Position numbers and translations under genes: made by a program. 54,690 bases of DNA from Streptomyces sioyaensis. Lineage in GTDB: Bacteria > Actinomycetota > Actinomycetes > Streptomycetales > Streptomycetaceae. The stretch lies in contig NZ_SDIF01000041.1 of the NCBI RefSeq assembly GCF_004122735.1, positions 1 to 54,690 on the forward strand, read 5' to 3'. A model generated the notes under the pieces. That model was not told where the DNA came from, made no database searches, and saw nothing but the letters and a program-made list of their open reading frames with translations. This document shows positions 33,894 to 45,450 of this stretch, one piece after another. Position 1 is the first letter of the stretch, and the number at the start of each line of letters is the position of its first letter.

Positions 33894-35375
33894 CTACGGC
33901 CGAGCGTCCGTCGCCCCCTGCCCCTTCCCCTGCCCCTGCCCCGGCCCCCGCGTCACGCCGTCGTCGAACAGTGCCGCCGTGCGGCGGGCCGTCTCCTGCG
34001 CCCACCGTCCCGTCGTCAGCACGCCCAGCAGCAGTACGGCCGCGCCGCAGCCGGCGATGATCCACCAGGCCGGGCGGGCGGCCGCGAGGAAGGCGTCCGT
34101 AGTGGCGGTGGCATGCGCCCCGCCCGCCAGTACGGCGCCGATCACCGCGACGCCGAGCGACTGCCCGACCTGCCTGCTGGTGGAGGCGACGGCGGCGGCC
34201 ACGCCGGCCTGGGTGCGCGGCATACCGGACACCGCGGTGTTCGTGATCGGCGCGTTGACCAGGCCGAATCCGATGCCGAACAGGACATAGCCGGTGAACA
34301 TCAGCGCATTGGTCGACTGGGCGCCGAAGGCCGCGAAGAGCACCCCGCTGGCCCCCATCGCCGTACCCGCGCACAGCAGCGACGGCCGTGGCCCGTGGCT
34401 GCCCACCAGCCGGCCCGACACCGGTGCGAAGATCAGCGTCATCCCTGCCATGGGGAGCATGTAGAGCCCGGCGTCCAAGGCGGACAGCCCGCGGATGTTC
34501 TGCAAATACAGCGTGTTGATGAAGAGGAAGCCGGCGAGCGCGGCGAAGGCGCAGACCGCCACGACCGTGGCCCCGCTGAACGGCGCGCTGTGGAAGAACC
34601 GCAGATCGAGGAGGGGTTCCTCGCGGCGCCGCTCATAAGCGAGCAGACCGGCCAGGGATCCCAGTGCCACCAGCACGAACACCAGGATCTGCGGGGATGT
34701 CCAGCCGGCGTTCGGGGCTTCAATGATCGCGTACGTCAGCGAGCCGAGCAGCGTGATCACCAGCAACTGGCCGACCGGGTCGACCCGCCGCGGCCTGGGG
34801 GCGCGCGACTCGGGGACGTAGCGCAGGGTCAGGAAGAGCGCGAGCGCACCGATCGGGACGTTGATCCAGAAGATCGAGCGCCAGCCGACGCTCTGCACCA
34901 GCAGCCCCCCGACCACCGGCCCGGCCGCCATGCTGATGCCGACGACCCCGCCCCACACGCCGATGGCGCGCGCCCGCTCCCGCGGCTCGGTGAAGGTGTT
35001 GGTGATGATCGACATCGCGACGGGGTTGAGCATCGAGCCGCCGACCGCCTGCACCATCCGGAAGACCACCAGCCACCCCAGGCCGGGCGCCAGACTGCAC
35101 AGCAGCGAGCCGAGCGCGAAGACGACCAGCCCGACCATGAAGACCCGGCGCCGGCCCAGCCGGTCGGCCATGGAGCCGGACAGCATCAGCAGCGACGCCA
35201 TGACCAGGGTGTAGGCGTCGATCGTCCACTGCATACCGGAGACCGAGGCGTGCAGATCATGCTGGATGGAGGGCAGGGCGACATTCAGGATGGTGGCGTC
35301 GAGGCTGACGATCAGCAGGCTCATACAGCAGATCGCCAGCACGAGAAGACGCCGTCGACGGCCGAGCTCAGACAT
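33894..35375 (-). CDS. MFS drug exporter (EmrB/QacA type)
   Basis: A 493-residue, 14-TM proton antiporter. Start region LVLAICCMSLLIVSLDATILNVALPSIQHDL is the DHA2 signature; motif A is GSMADRLGRRRVFMVG and motif C GISMAAGPVVGGLLVQ. The Gln/Gly-rich tail (PGQGQGKGQGATDARP) is cytoplasmic and probably disordered. The ATG lies 6 nt after TAACGT, so the mRNA may be leaderless. TTGTAACGTTCAA is near-palindromic there and could be an operator. No regulator is adjacent; dusB is divergent. Confidence 0.92.
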   Translation of the reverse strand: MSELGRRRRLLVLAICCMSLLIVSLDATILNVALPSIQHDLHASVSGMQWTIDAYTLVMASLLMLSGSMADRLGRRRVFMVGLVVFALGSLLCSLAPGLGWLVVFRMVQAVGGSMLNPVAMSIITNTFTEPRERARAIGVWGGVVGISMAAGPVVGGLLVQSVGWRSIFWINVPIGALALFLTLRYVPESRAPRPRRVDPVGQLLVITLLGSLTYAIIEAPNAGWTSPQILVFVLVALGSLAGLLAYERRREEPLLDLRFFHSAPFSGATVVAVCAFAALAGFLFINTLYLQNIRGLSALDAGLYMLPMAGMTLIFAPVSGRLVGSHGPRPSLLCAGTAMGASGVLFAAFGAQSTNALMFTGYVLFGIGFGLVNAPITNTAVSGMPRTQAGVAAAVASTSRQVGQSLGVAVIGAVLAGGAHATATTDAFLAAARPAWWIIAGCGAAVLLLGVLTTGRWAQETARRTAALFDDGVTRGPGQGQGKGQGATDARP

Positions 35376-35538
35376 TCTTGAACGTTACAACCATCCCGGT
35401 CGCCCGGTCCCGGCGGGGCCACTCGCGAGGTGCGCGACAATGGGAGGTCGCAGCGGCCGCTCGCCCCGTACGGCCGCGGCCCGCCCGCCCCGCCCGTCCC
35501 GCCAACGGAAGCCGAAGAAAGCCGAAGGTATCGCCGCC

Positions 35539-36666
35539 ATGACTCTCCTGCAGATCGGTCCGCACGCGGTGCAGCCGCCCGTGGTCCTCGCGCCGATGGC
35601 CGGGATCACGAATGCCCCGTTCCGGACGCTGTGCCGGGAGTTCAGCGCCGGCAAGGGGCTGTTCGTCAGCGAGATGATCACGACGCGGGCGCTGGTCGAG
35701 CGCAACGAGAAGACCATGCAGCTGATCCACTTCGACGAGACGGAGAAGCCGCGCTCGATCCAGCTGTACGGCGTCGACCCGGACACCGTCGGCAAGGCCG
35801 CCCGCATGATCGCGGAGGAGGACCTCGCCGACCACATCGATCTGAACTTCGGCTGCCCGGTCCCGAAGGTGACCCGCAAGGGCGGCGGCTCGGCGCTGCC
35901 GTACAAGCGGAATCTGCTGCGCTCGATCCTGCGCGAGGCGGTGGCGAACGCGGGGGCACTGCCGGTGACGATGAAGATGCGCAAGGGCATCGACGACGAT
36001 CACCTCACCTACCTCGACGCGGGGCGGATCGCGGTCGAGGAGGGCATCACGGCGATCGCACTGCACGGCCGGACGGCGTCCCAGCACTACGGCGGCACCG
36101 CCGACTGGGATGCCATCGCACGTCTCAAGGAGCACGTCCCGGAGATCCCGGTGCTCGGCAACGGCGACATCTGGTCGGCCGACGACGCGCAGCGGATGAT
36201 GCGCGAGACCGGCTGCGACGGGGTGGTCGTGGGCCGCGGCTGCCTGGGACGGCCGTGGCTGTTCGGCGATCTGGTGGCGGCCTTCGAGGGCACGGGCACC
36301 TACGCGCAGCCCACCCTCAAGGAGGTCGCGGCGGTGATGCTGCGGCACGCCACGCTGCTCGGCGAGTGGATCGGCGACGAGACCCGCGGCGTGATCGACT
36401 TCCGGAAGCACGTCGCCTGGTACACCAAGGGCTTCTCGATCGGCTCCGAGATGCGCCGCAGTCTCGCGGTCACCTCCTCCCTCGACGAGCTGGACGCGCT
36501 GCTGTCGGAGCTGGACCTCGACCAGCCGTGGCCGCTGGGCGCGGACGGCCCGCGGGGCCGCACGTCGGGCCGCAACCGCGTCGTCCTGCCGGACGGCTGG
36601 CTGGACGACCCGTACGACTGCGCGGGCGTGGACGCGGACGCCGAACTGGACACGTCGGGCGGCTGA
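35539..36666 (+). CDS. dusB: tRNA-dihydrouridine synthase
   Basis: FMN enzyme of 375 residues that reduces uridines in the tRNA D-loop. Motifs: VVLAPMAGITNAPFRTLCREF, IQLYGVDP, DLNFGCPVPKVTRKGGGSAL with the catalytic Cys, KMRKGI, ALHGRTASQHYGG, and GNGDIWSADDA. ATG 35539 has GAAGG upstream. The C-terminal Arg/Asp-rich tail is longer than in E. coli DusB, as usual in Streptomyces. Followed by a 262-bp gap with short CCGGCAGA repeats and the MarR promoter. Confidence 0.95.
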   Translation: MTLLQIGPHAVQPPVVLAPMAGITNAPFRTLCREFSAGKGLFVSEMITTRALVERNEKTMQLIHFDETEKPRSIQLYGVDPDTVGKAARMIAEEDLADHIDLNFGCPVPKVTRKGGGSALPYKRNLLRSILREAVANAGALPVTMKMRKGIDDDHLTYLDAGRIAVEEGITAIALHGRTASQHYGGTADWDAIARLKEHVPEIPVLGNGDIWSADDAQRMMRETGCDGVVVGRGCLGRPWLFGDLVAAFEGTGTYAQPTLKEVAAVMLRHATLLGEWIGDETRGVIDFRKHVAWYTKGFSIGSEMRRSLAVTSSLDELDALLSELDLDQPWPLGADGPRGRTSGRNRVVLPDGWLDDPYDCAGVDADAELDTSGG

Positions 36667-36928
36667 CGGGCCGACCGGCAGACCGGCAGACGGCATGATC
36701 GGCGGCTGACCGGTCGTCCTGCCCGACTCGCCGCCCCGGCCCCCGGTTCACCCCCCGTGCCTTCGGCGCAGTCCAGGGCGTGTCGCAGTACGGAACGCGG
36801 GCGGACCGGTGGAACCGCGCTACCGTTTGGCTCCGTACGGGATACCGCCCGCGGCCGGCCCCACCCACGGCCGCGGGCGACGCCCGGCACGGCAGCGTGT
36901 GGAGCGCGACGACACCGAGGGAGAAGCT

Positions 36929-37504
36929 GTGGTGAGCGGGCACCGTTCCCCTGCGGACACGGAGAAGGCGGTCCAGGCCAAACTCGGCGAGACCCCGCTC
37001 CACCATGAGCAGATGGCCGCGGTCGCGAACCTCTACCGCGCCGCGGCCGCCGTACGGCAGCACTTCGAGAACTCCGTCCTGCGCGACGCCGAGCTGACCT
37101 GGACCGCCTTCGTCGTGCTGTGGGTGGTCTGGATCGGGGGCGAGCGGGAGACCCGCCGGGTCGCCGAGGAGGCCGGCATCTCCAAGGGCACGCTCACCGG
37201 CGTGGCCCGCACCCTGCAAAGCCGTGGCCTGCTGGAACGCAAGGTCCACCCGGCCGACGGGCGGCTCGCCCTGCTCGCGCCGACGCCCGAGGGGGAGCGG
37301 CTGATGGCCCGGATCCTCCCGGAGTTCAACGCCGAAGAGGTCTTCGTCACCGAGGCGTTGAGCGACGACGAGGCCCTGGACCTGGCGGATCTGCTGCGCC
37401 GGGTCGTCGTCCAGGTCGAGACCCGCGGCGCGGAGCGGCGCCTGGAACTGCTGGACGGCGCCCAGCCCCGGCCACGGCGCAGCGGCCGGCGCGCCAAGAG
37501 GTAG
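36929..37504 (+). CDS. MarR-family regulator
   Basis: A 191-residue winged-helix regulator. The DNA-binding part is ELTWTAFVVLWVVWIGGERETRRVAEEAGISKGTLTGVARTLQSRGLLERKVHPADGRLALLAPTPEGERL, including the wing D-G-R. The basic tail RPRRSGRRAKR is unusual. GTG 36929 (or 36932) follows GAGGGAGA. The nearest downstream gene is ppdK 588 bp away, so its target is not obvious. Confidence 0.9.
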   Translation: MVSGHRSPADTEKAVQAKLGETPLHHEQMAAVANLYRAAAAVRQHFENSVLRDAELTWTAFVVLWVVWIGGERETRRVAEEAGISKGTLTGVARTLQSRGLLERKVHPADGRLALLAPTPEGERLMARILPEFNAEEVFVTEALSDDEALDLADLLRRVVVQVETRGAERRLELLDGAQPRPRRSGRRAKR

Positions 37505-38092
37505 AGCGGGTCATACGGGCCGGCCGGGTCGCGGCCCGCGCCGTCCGGGAACTGCCTTTGAGCTCGACGAATCGCTCGTCGTGCCGGCCGAGCGGTATAC
37601 GAACCCGGATGCCGAGGTGGAGTTCCCGGGCGGCCGAGGACTATGGCCTGATACTGACGCTCGGTGCTCCGTGGTCGGCAACGGGCACGCGAGCTGGTGG
37701 ACGCATTCCTTGATCACACAGTCGCGGAGGGTCCAAATGATGGAACCTGGTCACACATGAGCGCGTGATTCTCGCCACCCCTGATAGAGGGTGCGCTCAG
37801 ATGAGCACCCCACAAGGGGCTCCATCTCTCCAATGGTGGCACCCGGTGCCACGCTCCATCTGTTCGAATAATGAACCCAATCGTCGCGTTGCGTAGCATG
37901 GGTCCTCAGTTTCGCTACGCATTGGAATGGTGCATTCAGGTAATGAAGTGTGGTCCAAACGCATGATCACTTTCGATCTGCTGGCGGACGACTGGTTACA
38001 CGGGTATGTCGACCAAGTGGACGTACCCAGACGCCTTCGATCTGGGTATGTTCCTCGCCGTCAGGGCAGCCCGTCGGCGAGGAGTCAGTGCC
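37505..38092 (+). other. Long gap upstream of ppdK
   Basis: No complete gene is seen. The first part (about 37546-37759) is an open plus-strand frame without a start that reads protein-like (FELDESLVVPAERYTNPDAE), possibly a gene remnant. From about 37740 the G+C content falls clearly, as in long Streptomyces leader regions. A perfect 17-bp palindrome lies at 37836-37852, and TAGCAT near 37897 may be the ppdK -10. The 5' leader would then be about 190 nt. Confidence 0.45.
37836..37852. promoter_or_regulatory. Perfect palindrome upstream of ppdK
   Basis: GTGGCACC-C-GGTGCCAC is an 8+1+8 perfect inverted repeat, flanked by direct repeats of GCTCCATCT (37820-37828 and 37852-37860). It is about 240 bp before the ppdK start and about 45 bp before a candidate -10. 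Likely an operator; the MarR protein encoded upstream is one candidate binder. Confidence 0.5.
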
Positions 38093-40828
<2,736 letters not shown>

Positions 40829-40940
40829 TCCGAGCGGTCACCGTGGGCGCCAGTGCGCCCGCGGTGGCCGGAATTGACCACCGGAGCCGTCGGCGGGGCA
40901 CCAACCCTCAGCCGCCTGGCCGGCGGCTCCGGAACCCCAA

Positions 40941-40979
40941 CGAGGGCGGCACCTGTGCGGAGGTGCCGCCCTCGCTTTT
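40941..40979 (+). terminator. Rho-independent terminator of ppdK
   Basis: A 14-bp perfect stem (40941-40954 with 40961-40974), 6-nt loop, then GCTTTTC. The best classical terminator in the window. The remaining gap to 41257 shows no gene and should hold the promoter of the next regulator. Confidence 0.9.
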
Positions 40980-41257
40980 CTCCGGACTCCCCCCTCGGGA
41001 GCTGCCGTCACCCCGGTCGGCGCGGGGTGCGGCCTTCAACGGGGCTGCCGAGCGGCCGGTTCCTTGCCCATCACCCCCCACGGGATCGAGCAATCCGGTC
41101 CGTCCGTGCCGCCGTCGAATTGAGTACAAGCATTCCTGCCGGTGCCCGGTGGCGCGAGCACTTTCAAGTCTGGCCAAAAGGGCATGGTAACCGCGCGTGT
41201 TGGCGTGCATACTCAGGCGTGCCGGGGGCCGACTGAGAAACCAGAGGTGGGGGTTCG

Positions 41258-42259
41258 GTGTTACGCGTCCATTTCAGTGGACTCGATCTGGCCCGTGTGC
41301 GCATTGCGGCACGCCCGGACGCACTGTGGGAGACCGTCTTAAGCTTTCACCGGCTACGTGACAGACGGGACGATTCGGCGTTCGGCAAATGGCGATCGGA
41401 AACACGGGGAAGGTTGAATGGCGAAGCGCGGCTGCTGGCACCGCTGGTGCCCACGCGCGGCTATTTTCCGGATTTCCTGACGCCCGCCGAAGGGCTGCTC
41501 GGCATGACCGACGCGCTCGCCGCACTGCGCGAGACGCCGGCCGGCCGGCTGCACGAGGAACTCACCCGGCTCGCCGCGGCCTCCCGCCCGTTCCCTTCGT
41601 GGATGCGGGAGATGGCGGAGGGCGACACCCGTGTCCTCGGCCGGCTCGCCGGGATTCTCCAGCGCTATTACGAGGCGGCCGTCGCCCCGTACTGGGCGCG
41701 CGTCCAGGGCCGAATAGAGGCCGACCGGGCCGCCCGCGGCCGGGCGCTGCTCGACGGCGGCGCGGACCGGCTGCTGGCCTCGCTGCCGCCGATGATGCGC
41801 TGGCGCTCGCCCGTCCTGGAGTGCGACTATCCGGTGGACCGCGACCTCCATCTCAACGGCCGGGGGCTGTTGCTGCTGCCGTCGTACTTCTGCCGGCGCA
41901 CGCCCGTCACCTTCCACAACCCCGAGCTGACGCCGGTCCTGGTCTACCCCGTGGAGCACCCGGCGCCGCGGCTCACCCCGCAGGTCGCGCCCGAGCGTTC
42001 CCTGGGCCGACTGGTCGGCCAGACCCGCTCCGCGATCCTCCAGCGCATCGGCGTCGGCTGCACGACCAGCGAACTCGCCCGCCGGGCCGATGTCTCGCTG
42101 GCCTCCGCCAGTCAGCACGCGACCGTGCTGCGCGACGCCGGGCTGCTGCTCACCCTGCGGCAGGGCAACGCCGTGCTGCACACCCTCACCCCGCTGGGCG
42201 CGGCCCTGTTGCGCGGCGCGCGCTCGGTGGAGGAGGCGGCGTACGAGCGGTTGACGTGA
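41258..42259 (+). CDS. ArsR-type regulator with DUF5937 domain
   Basis: A 333-residue regulator. The N-terminal two-thirds (LDLARVRIAARPDALWETVLSFHRLRDRR...) is DUF5937-like. The C-terminal end is an ArsR-type winged helix (TTSELARRADVSLASASQHATVLRDAGLLLTLRQGNAVLHTLT). No metal-binding Cys motif is visible, so it is probably not a metal sensor. GTG 41258 is preceded by AGAGGTGGGGG. Convergent with the dioxygenase gene, with a shared terminator between them. Confidence 0.88.
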   Translation: MLRVHFSGLDLARVRIAARPDALWETVLSFHRLRDRRDDSAFGKWRSETRGRLNGEARLLAPLVPTRGYFPDFLTPAEGLLGMTDALAALRETPAGRLHEELTRLAAASRPFPSWMREMAEGDTRVLGRLAGILQRYYEAAVAPYWARVQGRIEADRAARGRALLDGGADRLLASLPPMMRWRSPVLECDYPVDRDLHLNGRGLLLLPSYFCRRTPVTFHNPELTPVLVYPVEHPAPRLTPQVAPERSLGRLVGQTRSAILQRIGVGCTTSELARRADVSLASASQHATVLRDAGLLLTLRQGNAVLHTLTPLGAALLRGARSVEEAAYERLT

Positions 42260-42289
42260 GGCGCGCGGGCCGGGCGTGACGCGGGCGTC

Positions 42290-42313
42290 GGGCGCGGTAG
42301 CTGTGCCGCGCCC
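42290..42313. terminator. Bidirectional terminator
   Basis: GGGCGCGG (42290-42297) pairs with CCGCGCCC (42306-42313); 8-bp stem, 8-nt loop, in the 56-bp gap between convergent genes. Confidence 0.6.
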
Positions 42314-42315
42314 GC

Positions 42316-43245
42316 TCAATGGGGACGATCGCCCGCGATGGCGACCCGTTCGGCGACCCGGCGGTGCGTCCCGTAGTCGTTGACCGCATAGTGCTGGGTG
42401 GCGCGGTTGTCCCAGAACGCGATGTCCCCGGCCTGCCAGCGCCACCGCACCTGAAACTCCGGCACCTGCGCCTGCTGGAACAACAGCCGCAACAGCCGGT
42501 CGCTCACCGCCTCTTCCAGGCCGGTGATCCGGGTGGTGAACGACGCATTGACGAACAGCATGCGCCGCCCGGTCTCCGGGTGCCGGCGCACCACCGGATG
42601 CTCCACGGGCGGGAACGTGGCCTGGAATGGCGCGAGTTGAACCGCCGAGCAGAAGCGCGCGAAGCCCGGGAGATAGTCGTGCACCGCCCGTGCGCCGTCG
42701 ATGCGCTCCCTGATTTGCCTGGGCAAATTGTCGTATGCCGCCGCCATATCGGCCCACAGGGTGTCGCCGCCCGAGGGCGGGACCTCGCGCAGCTGCAACA
42801 CCGCACCCATGGCCGGACGTTCCCGGAACGTGACATCCGTGTGCCATACGTTCTCGAAGGTCGGGGCGCCGCCGGCCGCCTTGTCGAACCGGACGACATC
42901 CTTCGAATCACCCTGCGCCAGCAACGGATTGCTCTCCAACTCCCCCCAATTGCTTGCGAATTCACGTTGTTCCCCGGAGGTCAGATGCTGCCCCCGGAAG
43001 AACAGCACCTTCCACTCCAGCAGCGCCCGGTTCAGCTCCGCGCGCAGCGCCCCGGACAGCGGCCGCGACAGGTCCAGTCCACGGATTTCGGCCCCGATGG
43101 TGGCTGCCTGCGGTACGACCTCGAACCGTTCGTACGGCCGCTCCGCCCAGCCGTCAGGCGTACGACGCAGGATGCGCCGCCCTTCGTACAGGCCGTCGGC
43201 GGGGATGCGGTGGGGGCGCAGGACGGGCAGGGGTGTGGTCGTCAA
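42316..43245 (-). CDS. TauD/TfdA-family Fe(II)/2-oxoglutarate dioxygenase
   Basis: A 309-residue oxygenase; relatives release sulfite from taurine or alkylsulfonates, or hydroxylate other small acids. The iron site is HTD in WHTDVTFRERP and the distal His in FWDNRATQHYAV. The 2-oxoglutarate Arg is in THRRVAERV. The start is probably TTG 43245, since AGGAGG lies 5 nt before it and no ATG or GTG is near. The mRNA leader carries a short ORF ending in a Cys run and a CCTCC-rich tract, which suggests sulfur-responsive control. Substrate not proven. Confidence 0.88.
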   Translation of the reverse strand: MTTTPLPVLRPHRIPADGLYEGRRILRRTPDGWAERPYERFEVVPQAATIGAEIRGLDLSRPLSGALRAELNRALLEWKVLFFRGQHLTSGEQREFASNWGELESNPLLAQGDSKDVVRFDKAAGGAPTFENVWHTDVTFRERPAMGAVLQLREVPPSGGDTLWADMAAAYDNLPRQIRERIDGARAVHDYLPGFARFCSAVQLAPFQATFPPVEHPVVRRHPETGRRMLFVNASFTTRITGLEEAVSDRLLRLLFQQAQVPEFQVRWRWQAGDIAFWDNRATQHYAVNDYGTHRRVAERVAIAGDRPH

Positions 43246-43367
43246 CGGGTCCTCCTGGAAGGCGAGAAGGCGAGGGGAGGGGAGGGAGGGGAGGGAGGAA
43301 CGCGCAGCCGGCCGGCGGGCTCAGGCCGTCAGGCGTCAGGCTGTGGGACGCGCGGCCCGTCAGACCC

Positions 43368-43433
43368 TCAGGCCGTACAGGAACAACAGGCCGGGGGAGA
43401 CCCCACCCGGCCGCGGCGGCGCAGGAACCTCAT
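43368..43433 (-). CDS. Cys-rich leader peptide upstream of the TauD-like gene
   Basis: A 21-residue frame starts Met-Arg-Phe-Leu-Arg-Arg-Arg and ends Ala-Cys-Cys-Ser-Cys-Thr-Ala-stop. It ends 122 nt before the dioxygenase start. Short, Arg-rich ORFs with terminal Cys runs precede sulfur-assimilation genes in actinobacteria and act as cysteine-responsive attenuators. The pyrimidine tract between 43262 and 43300 (minus strand) repeats CCTCC several times and could mask the AGGAGG ribosome site. An in-frame ATG at 43508 would give a 46-residue version. No clear ribosome site was seen for either start. Confidence 0.6.
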   Translation of the reverse strand: MRFLRRRGRVGSPPACCSCTA

Positions 43434-43545
43434 ACCGCGGGGCGCGCACTCGCCGTGGGGAGCGCGACGGCGCGGCTCCACCTCACGGACGTCCGACTGC
43501 GTGCTCATGCCACGCACCGTACCCCATACGCCGGCCGCCGACGCC

Positions 43546-44382
43546 TCAGTCGTCGATCCCGCTGCGCTCCACCCCCGCGACGATGTACCGCTGGAGCAGC
43601 AGGAACACCACCACCAACGGGGCGATGGAGACCGCCGCGGCCACGAACAGCTCATGCAGATTGAGGTTCTGCGCGGTGGTGAAGGTGGACAGCGCGACCT
43701 GCACCGTCCAGGCCTCCTGGTCCTGCCCGATCACCAGCGGCCACAGGAAGGCGTTCCACGCGCCGATGAAGACGATGGTGCCGACGGCGGCGAACACCGG
43801 GCGGGAGTTGGGGACCACGATGCGCCAGTACGTCCGCCAGTAACCGAGCCCGTCGACCCGCGCCGCATCCTCCAGCTCCTTGGGGAAGCCGAGGAAGTAC
43901 TGCCGGAAGATGAAGCAGGCGAAGGCGCTGAACAGCGTGGGGATGACCAGCCCGCGCAGCGTCGAGAGCCAGCCGAGCGTCGACACCAGCACAAAGCTCG
44001 GGACGAACGTCACGGCCGCCGGGACCATCAGCGTCCCCAGGATTGCGTAGAAGACGGCGTTGGCGTGCCGGTACGGGATCCGGGCCAGGCCGTATCCCGC
44101 GAGCGAGGCCGGCAGCAGCGTGCCGACGGTCGTCGACACCGCGATCAGCGTCGAGTTGAGCAGTGCCCGCCCCAGGGGGAGGTTCGGGTCCCGGAAGACC
44201 TCGGTGAGGTTCGACCACTGCGGTGCGTGCGGCAGGAACGTCCAGTCGGGCGCCGTGATGTCCCGCTCCGTGGCCAGACCGTTGCGCACCAGGAGGTAGA
44301 AGGGGATGAGGAACAGCAGCGCGAGGGCGATCAGGACGACGACCCGCAGCGCCCGCCCGGCCCTGGTCAGCGCGTCATGCAT
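43546..44382 (-). CDS. Sugar ABC transporter permease (MalG type)
   Basis: A 278-residue CUT1-family permease with six TM segments. The EAA loop is ELEDAARVDGLGYWRTYWRIVVPNSRP, contacting the ATPase. Start ATG 44382 with GGAG about 7 nt upstream. It is third in the SBP-permease-permease operon, 57 bp after the MalF-type gene. No ATPase gene is present, so a shared MsiK-type ATPase encoded elsewhere is expected, as usual in Streptomyces. Substrate unknown. Confidence 0.93.
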   Translation of the reverse strand: MHDALTRAGRALRVVVLIALALLFLIPFYLLVRNGLATERDITAPDWTFLPHAPQWSNLTEVFRDPNLPLGRALLNSTLIAVSTTVGTLLPASLAGYGLARIPYRHANAVFYAILGTLMVPAAVTFVPSFVLVSTLGWLSTLRGLVIPTLFSAFACFIFRQYFLGFPKELEDAARVDGLGYWRTYWRIVVPNSRPVFAAVGTIVFIGAWNAFLWPLVIGQDQEAWTVQVALSTFTTAQNLNLHELFVAAAVSIAPLVVVFLLLQRYIVAGVERSGIDD

Positions 44383-44420
44383 GGGTGCTCCCTGAGTGCT
44401 CCGTCATGCATCGGTGCTCC
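44373..44420 (-). repeat. 19-bp duplication covering the MalG-type start
   Basis: The ribosome site plus start codon of the permease (44373-44391) recurs with one mismatch at 44402-44420, 29 bp apart. The upstream copy keeps a GGAG and an ATG, creating a 15-codon mini-ORF (Met-Glu-His-Arg...) that ends within the real start region. Confidence 0.75.
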
Positions 44421-44439
44421 ATGAGTGCTCCACGGGTAC

Positions 44440-45450
44440 TCACTCCTCCTTGCGGCCGAGGCCGAACCAGCGGGCCTGCACCACCGTCGCCACCGCGATG
44501 ATCAGCGCCAGAATCACCGCGCCCGCGCTGCCCAGCCCGAGATTCTGATCCCGGCCGAGCGCCGTGTAGTAGAGGTAGACCAACGGCGGCCGGGCGTACG
44601 GCGGATAGCCGCGCGCATCGCTCAGCAGGTTGTAGAACTCGTCGAAGGCCTGGAACGCATTGATCACCAACAGCAGCACCACCGCCACGGAGGTGGCGCG
44701 CAACTGCGGGAAGGTGATGTGCCGGAAGGTCTGCCAGCCGGGCCGCGCCCCGTCCACCGCCGCCGCCTCGTACAGCTGCGGTGAGATCCGCTGCAGCCCG
44801 GCCAGAAACAGGATCATGTAGAACCCTGCCTGCAACCAGAGCCGTACGGTCACGATGACCAGCCAGTACCAGGGCGGATCGGTGGTCGACAGCCAGGCGG
44901 TCTGGTCCGCGCCGAACCACCCCAGCACGGTGTTGGCCAGCCCGAACCGCACCCCGCTGAAGAGCGACAGCTTCCAGATCACCGCCGCGACGACATACGA
45001 GCAGGCCGTCGGCAGGAAGAAGACCGACCGGAAGAACGCCTGGGCGAAGCGCAGCCGGTTCACCATCAGCGCCAGCGCCAGCGACAGCGCGTAGGTGGCC
45101 GGCACGATGAACGCCGTGAACAGCGCGAACGTCCCCAGGCTGCCGAGAAAGGCCTGATCGCGCAGCATCGCCGTGTAGTTGCCCAGTCCGACGAAGTCCG
45201 CGCCGGAGGGACTGACCGTGTTGTGCGCGTCGAAGAAGCTGAGGTAGACGCTCCACACCAACGGCACGTAGGTGAACAGCCCCAACCCGAGGGCGAACGG
45301 TCCGACGAAGACCCAGAACCACAGATTCCGCCGCTGGGGACCGAGCAGCCGGGCACCGAACGAGGGGCGCGGGACGGCCGGTGTCACGGCGGTCGCGGGG
45401 CGCCGCGTGGTGGCGACCGCCGCCGCCACCCCTTCGGTCCCCTCCGTCAC
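44440..45450 (-). CDS. Sugar ABC transporter permease (MalF type)
   Basis: A 336-residue CUT1 permease with a 35-residue cytoplasmic N-terminus and six TM segments. EAA loop: LYEAAAVDGARPGWQTFRHITFPQLRA. Its GTG start overlaps the binding-protein stop as GTGA (45447-45450). It forms the channel with the MalG-type protein. Confidence 0.93.
   Translation of the reverse strand: MTEGTEGVAAAVATTRRPATAVTPAVPRPSFGARLLGPQRRNLWFWVFVGPFALGLGLFTYVPLVWSVYLSFFDAHNTVSPSGADFVGLGNYTAMLRDQAFLGSLGTFALFTAFIVPATYALSLALALMVNRLRFAQAFFRSVFFLPTACSYVVAAVIWKLSLFSGVRFGLANTVLGWFGADQTAWLSTTDPPWYWLVIVTVRLWLQAGFYMILFLAGLQRISPQLYEAAAVDGARPGWQTFRHITFPQLRATSVAVVLLLVINAFQAFDEFYNLLSDARGYPPYARPPLVYLYYTALGRDQNLGLGSAGAVILALIIAVATVVQARWFGLGRKEE

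Noticed and set aside
37546..37759. Complete gene with protein-like frame downstream of marR
   Set aside because: No usable start or ribosome site and no recognised domain; listed only as a possible remnant within the gap.
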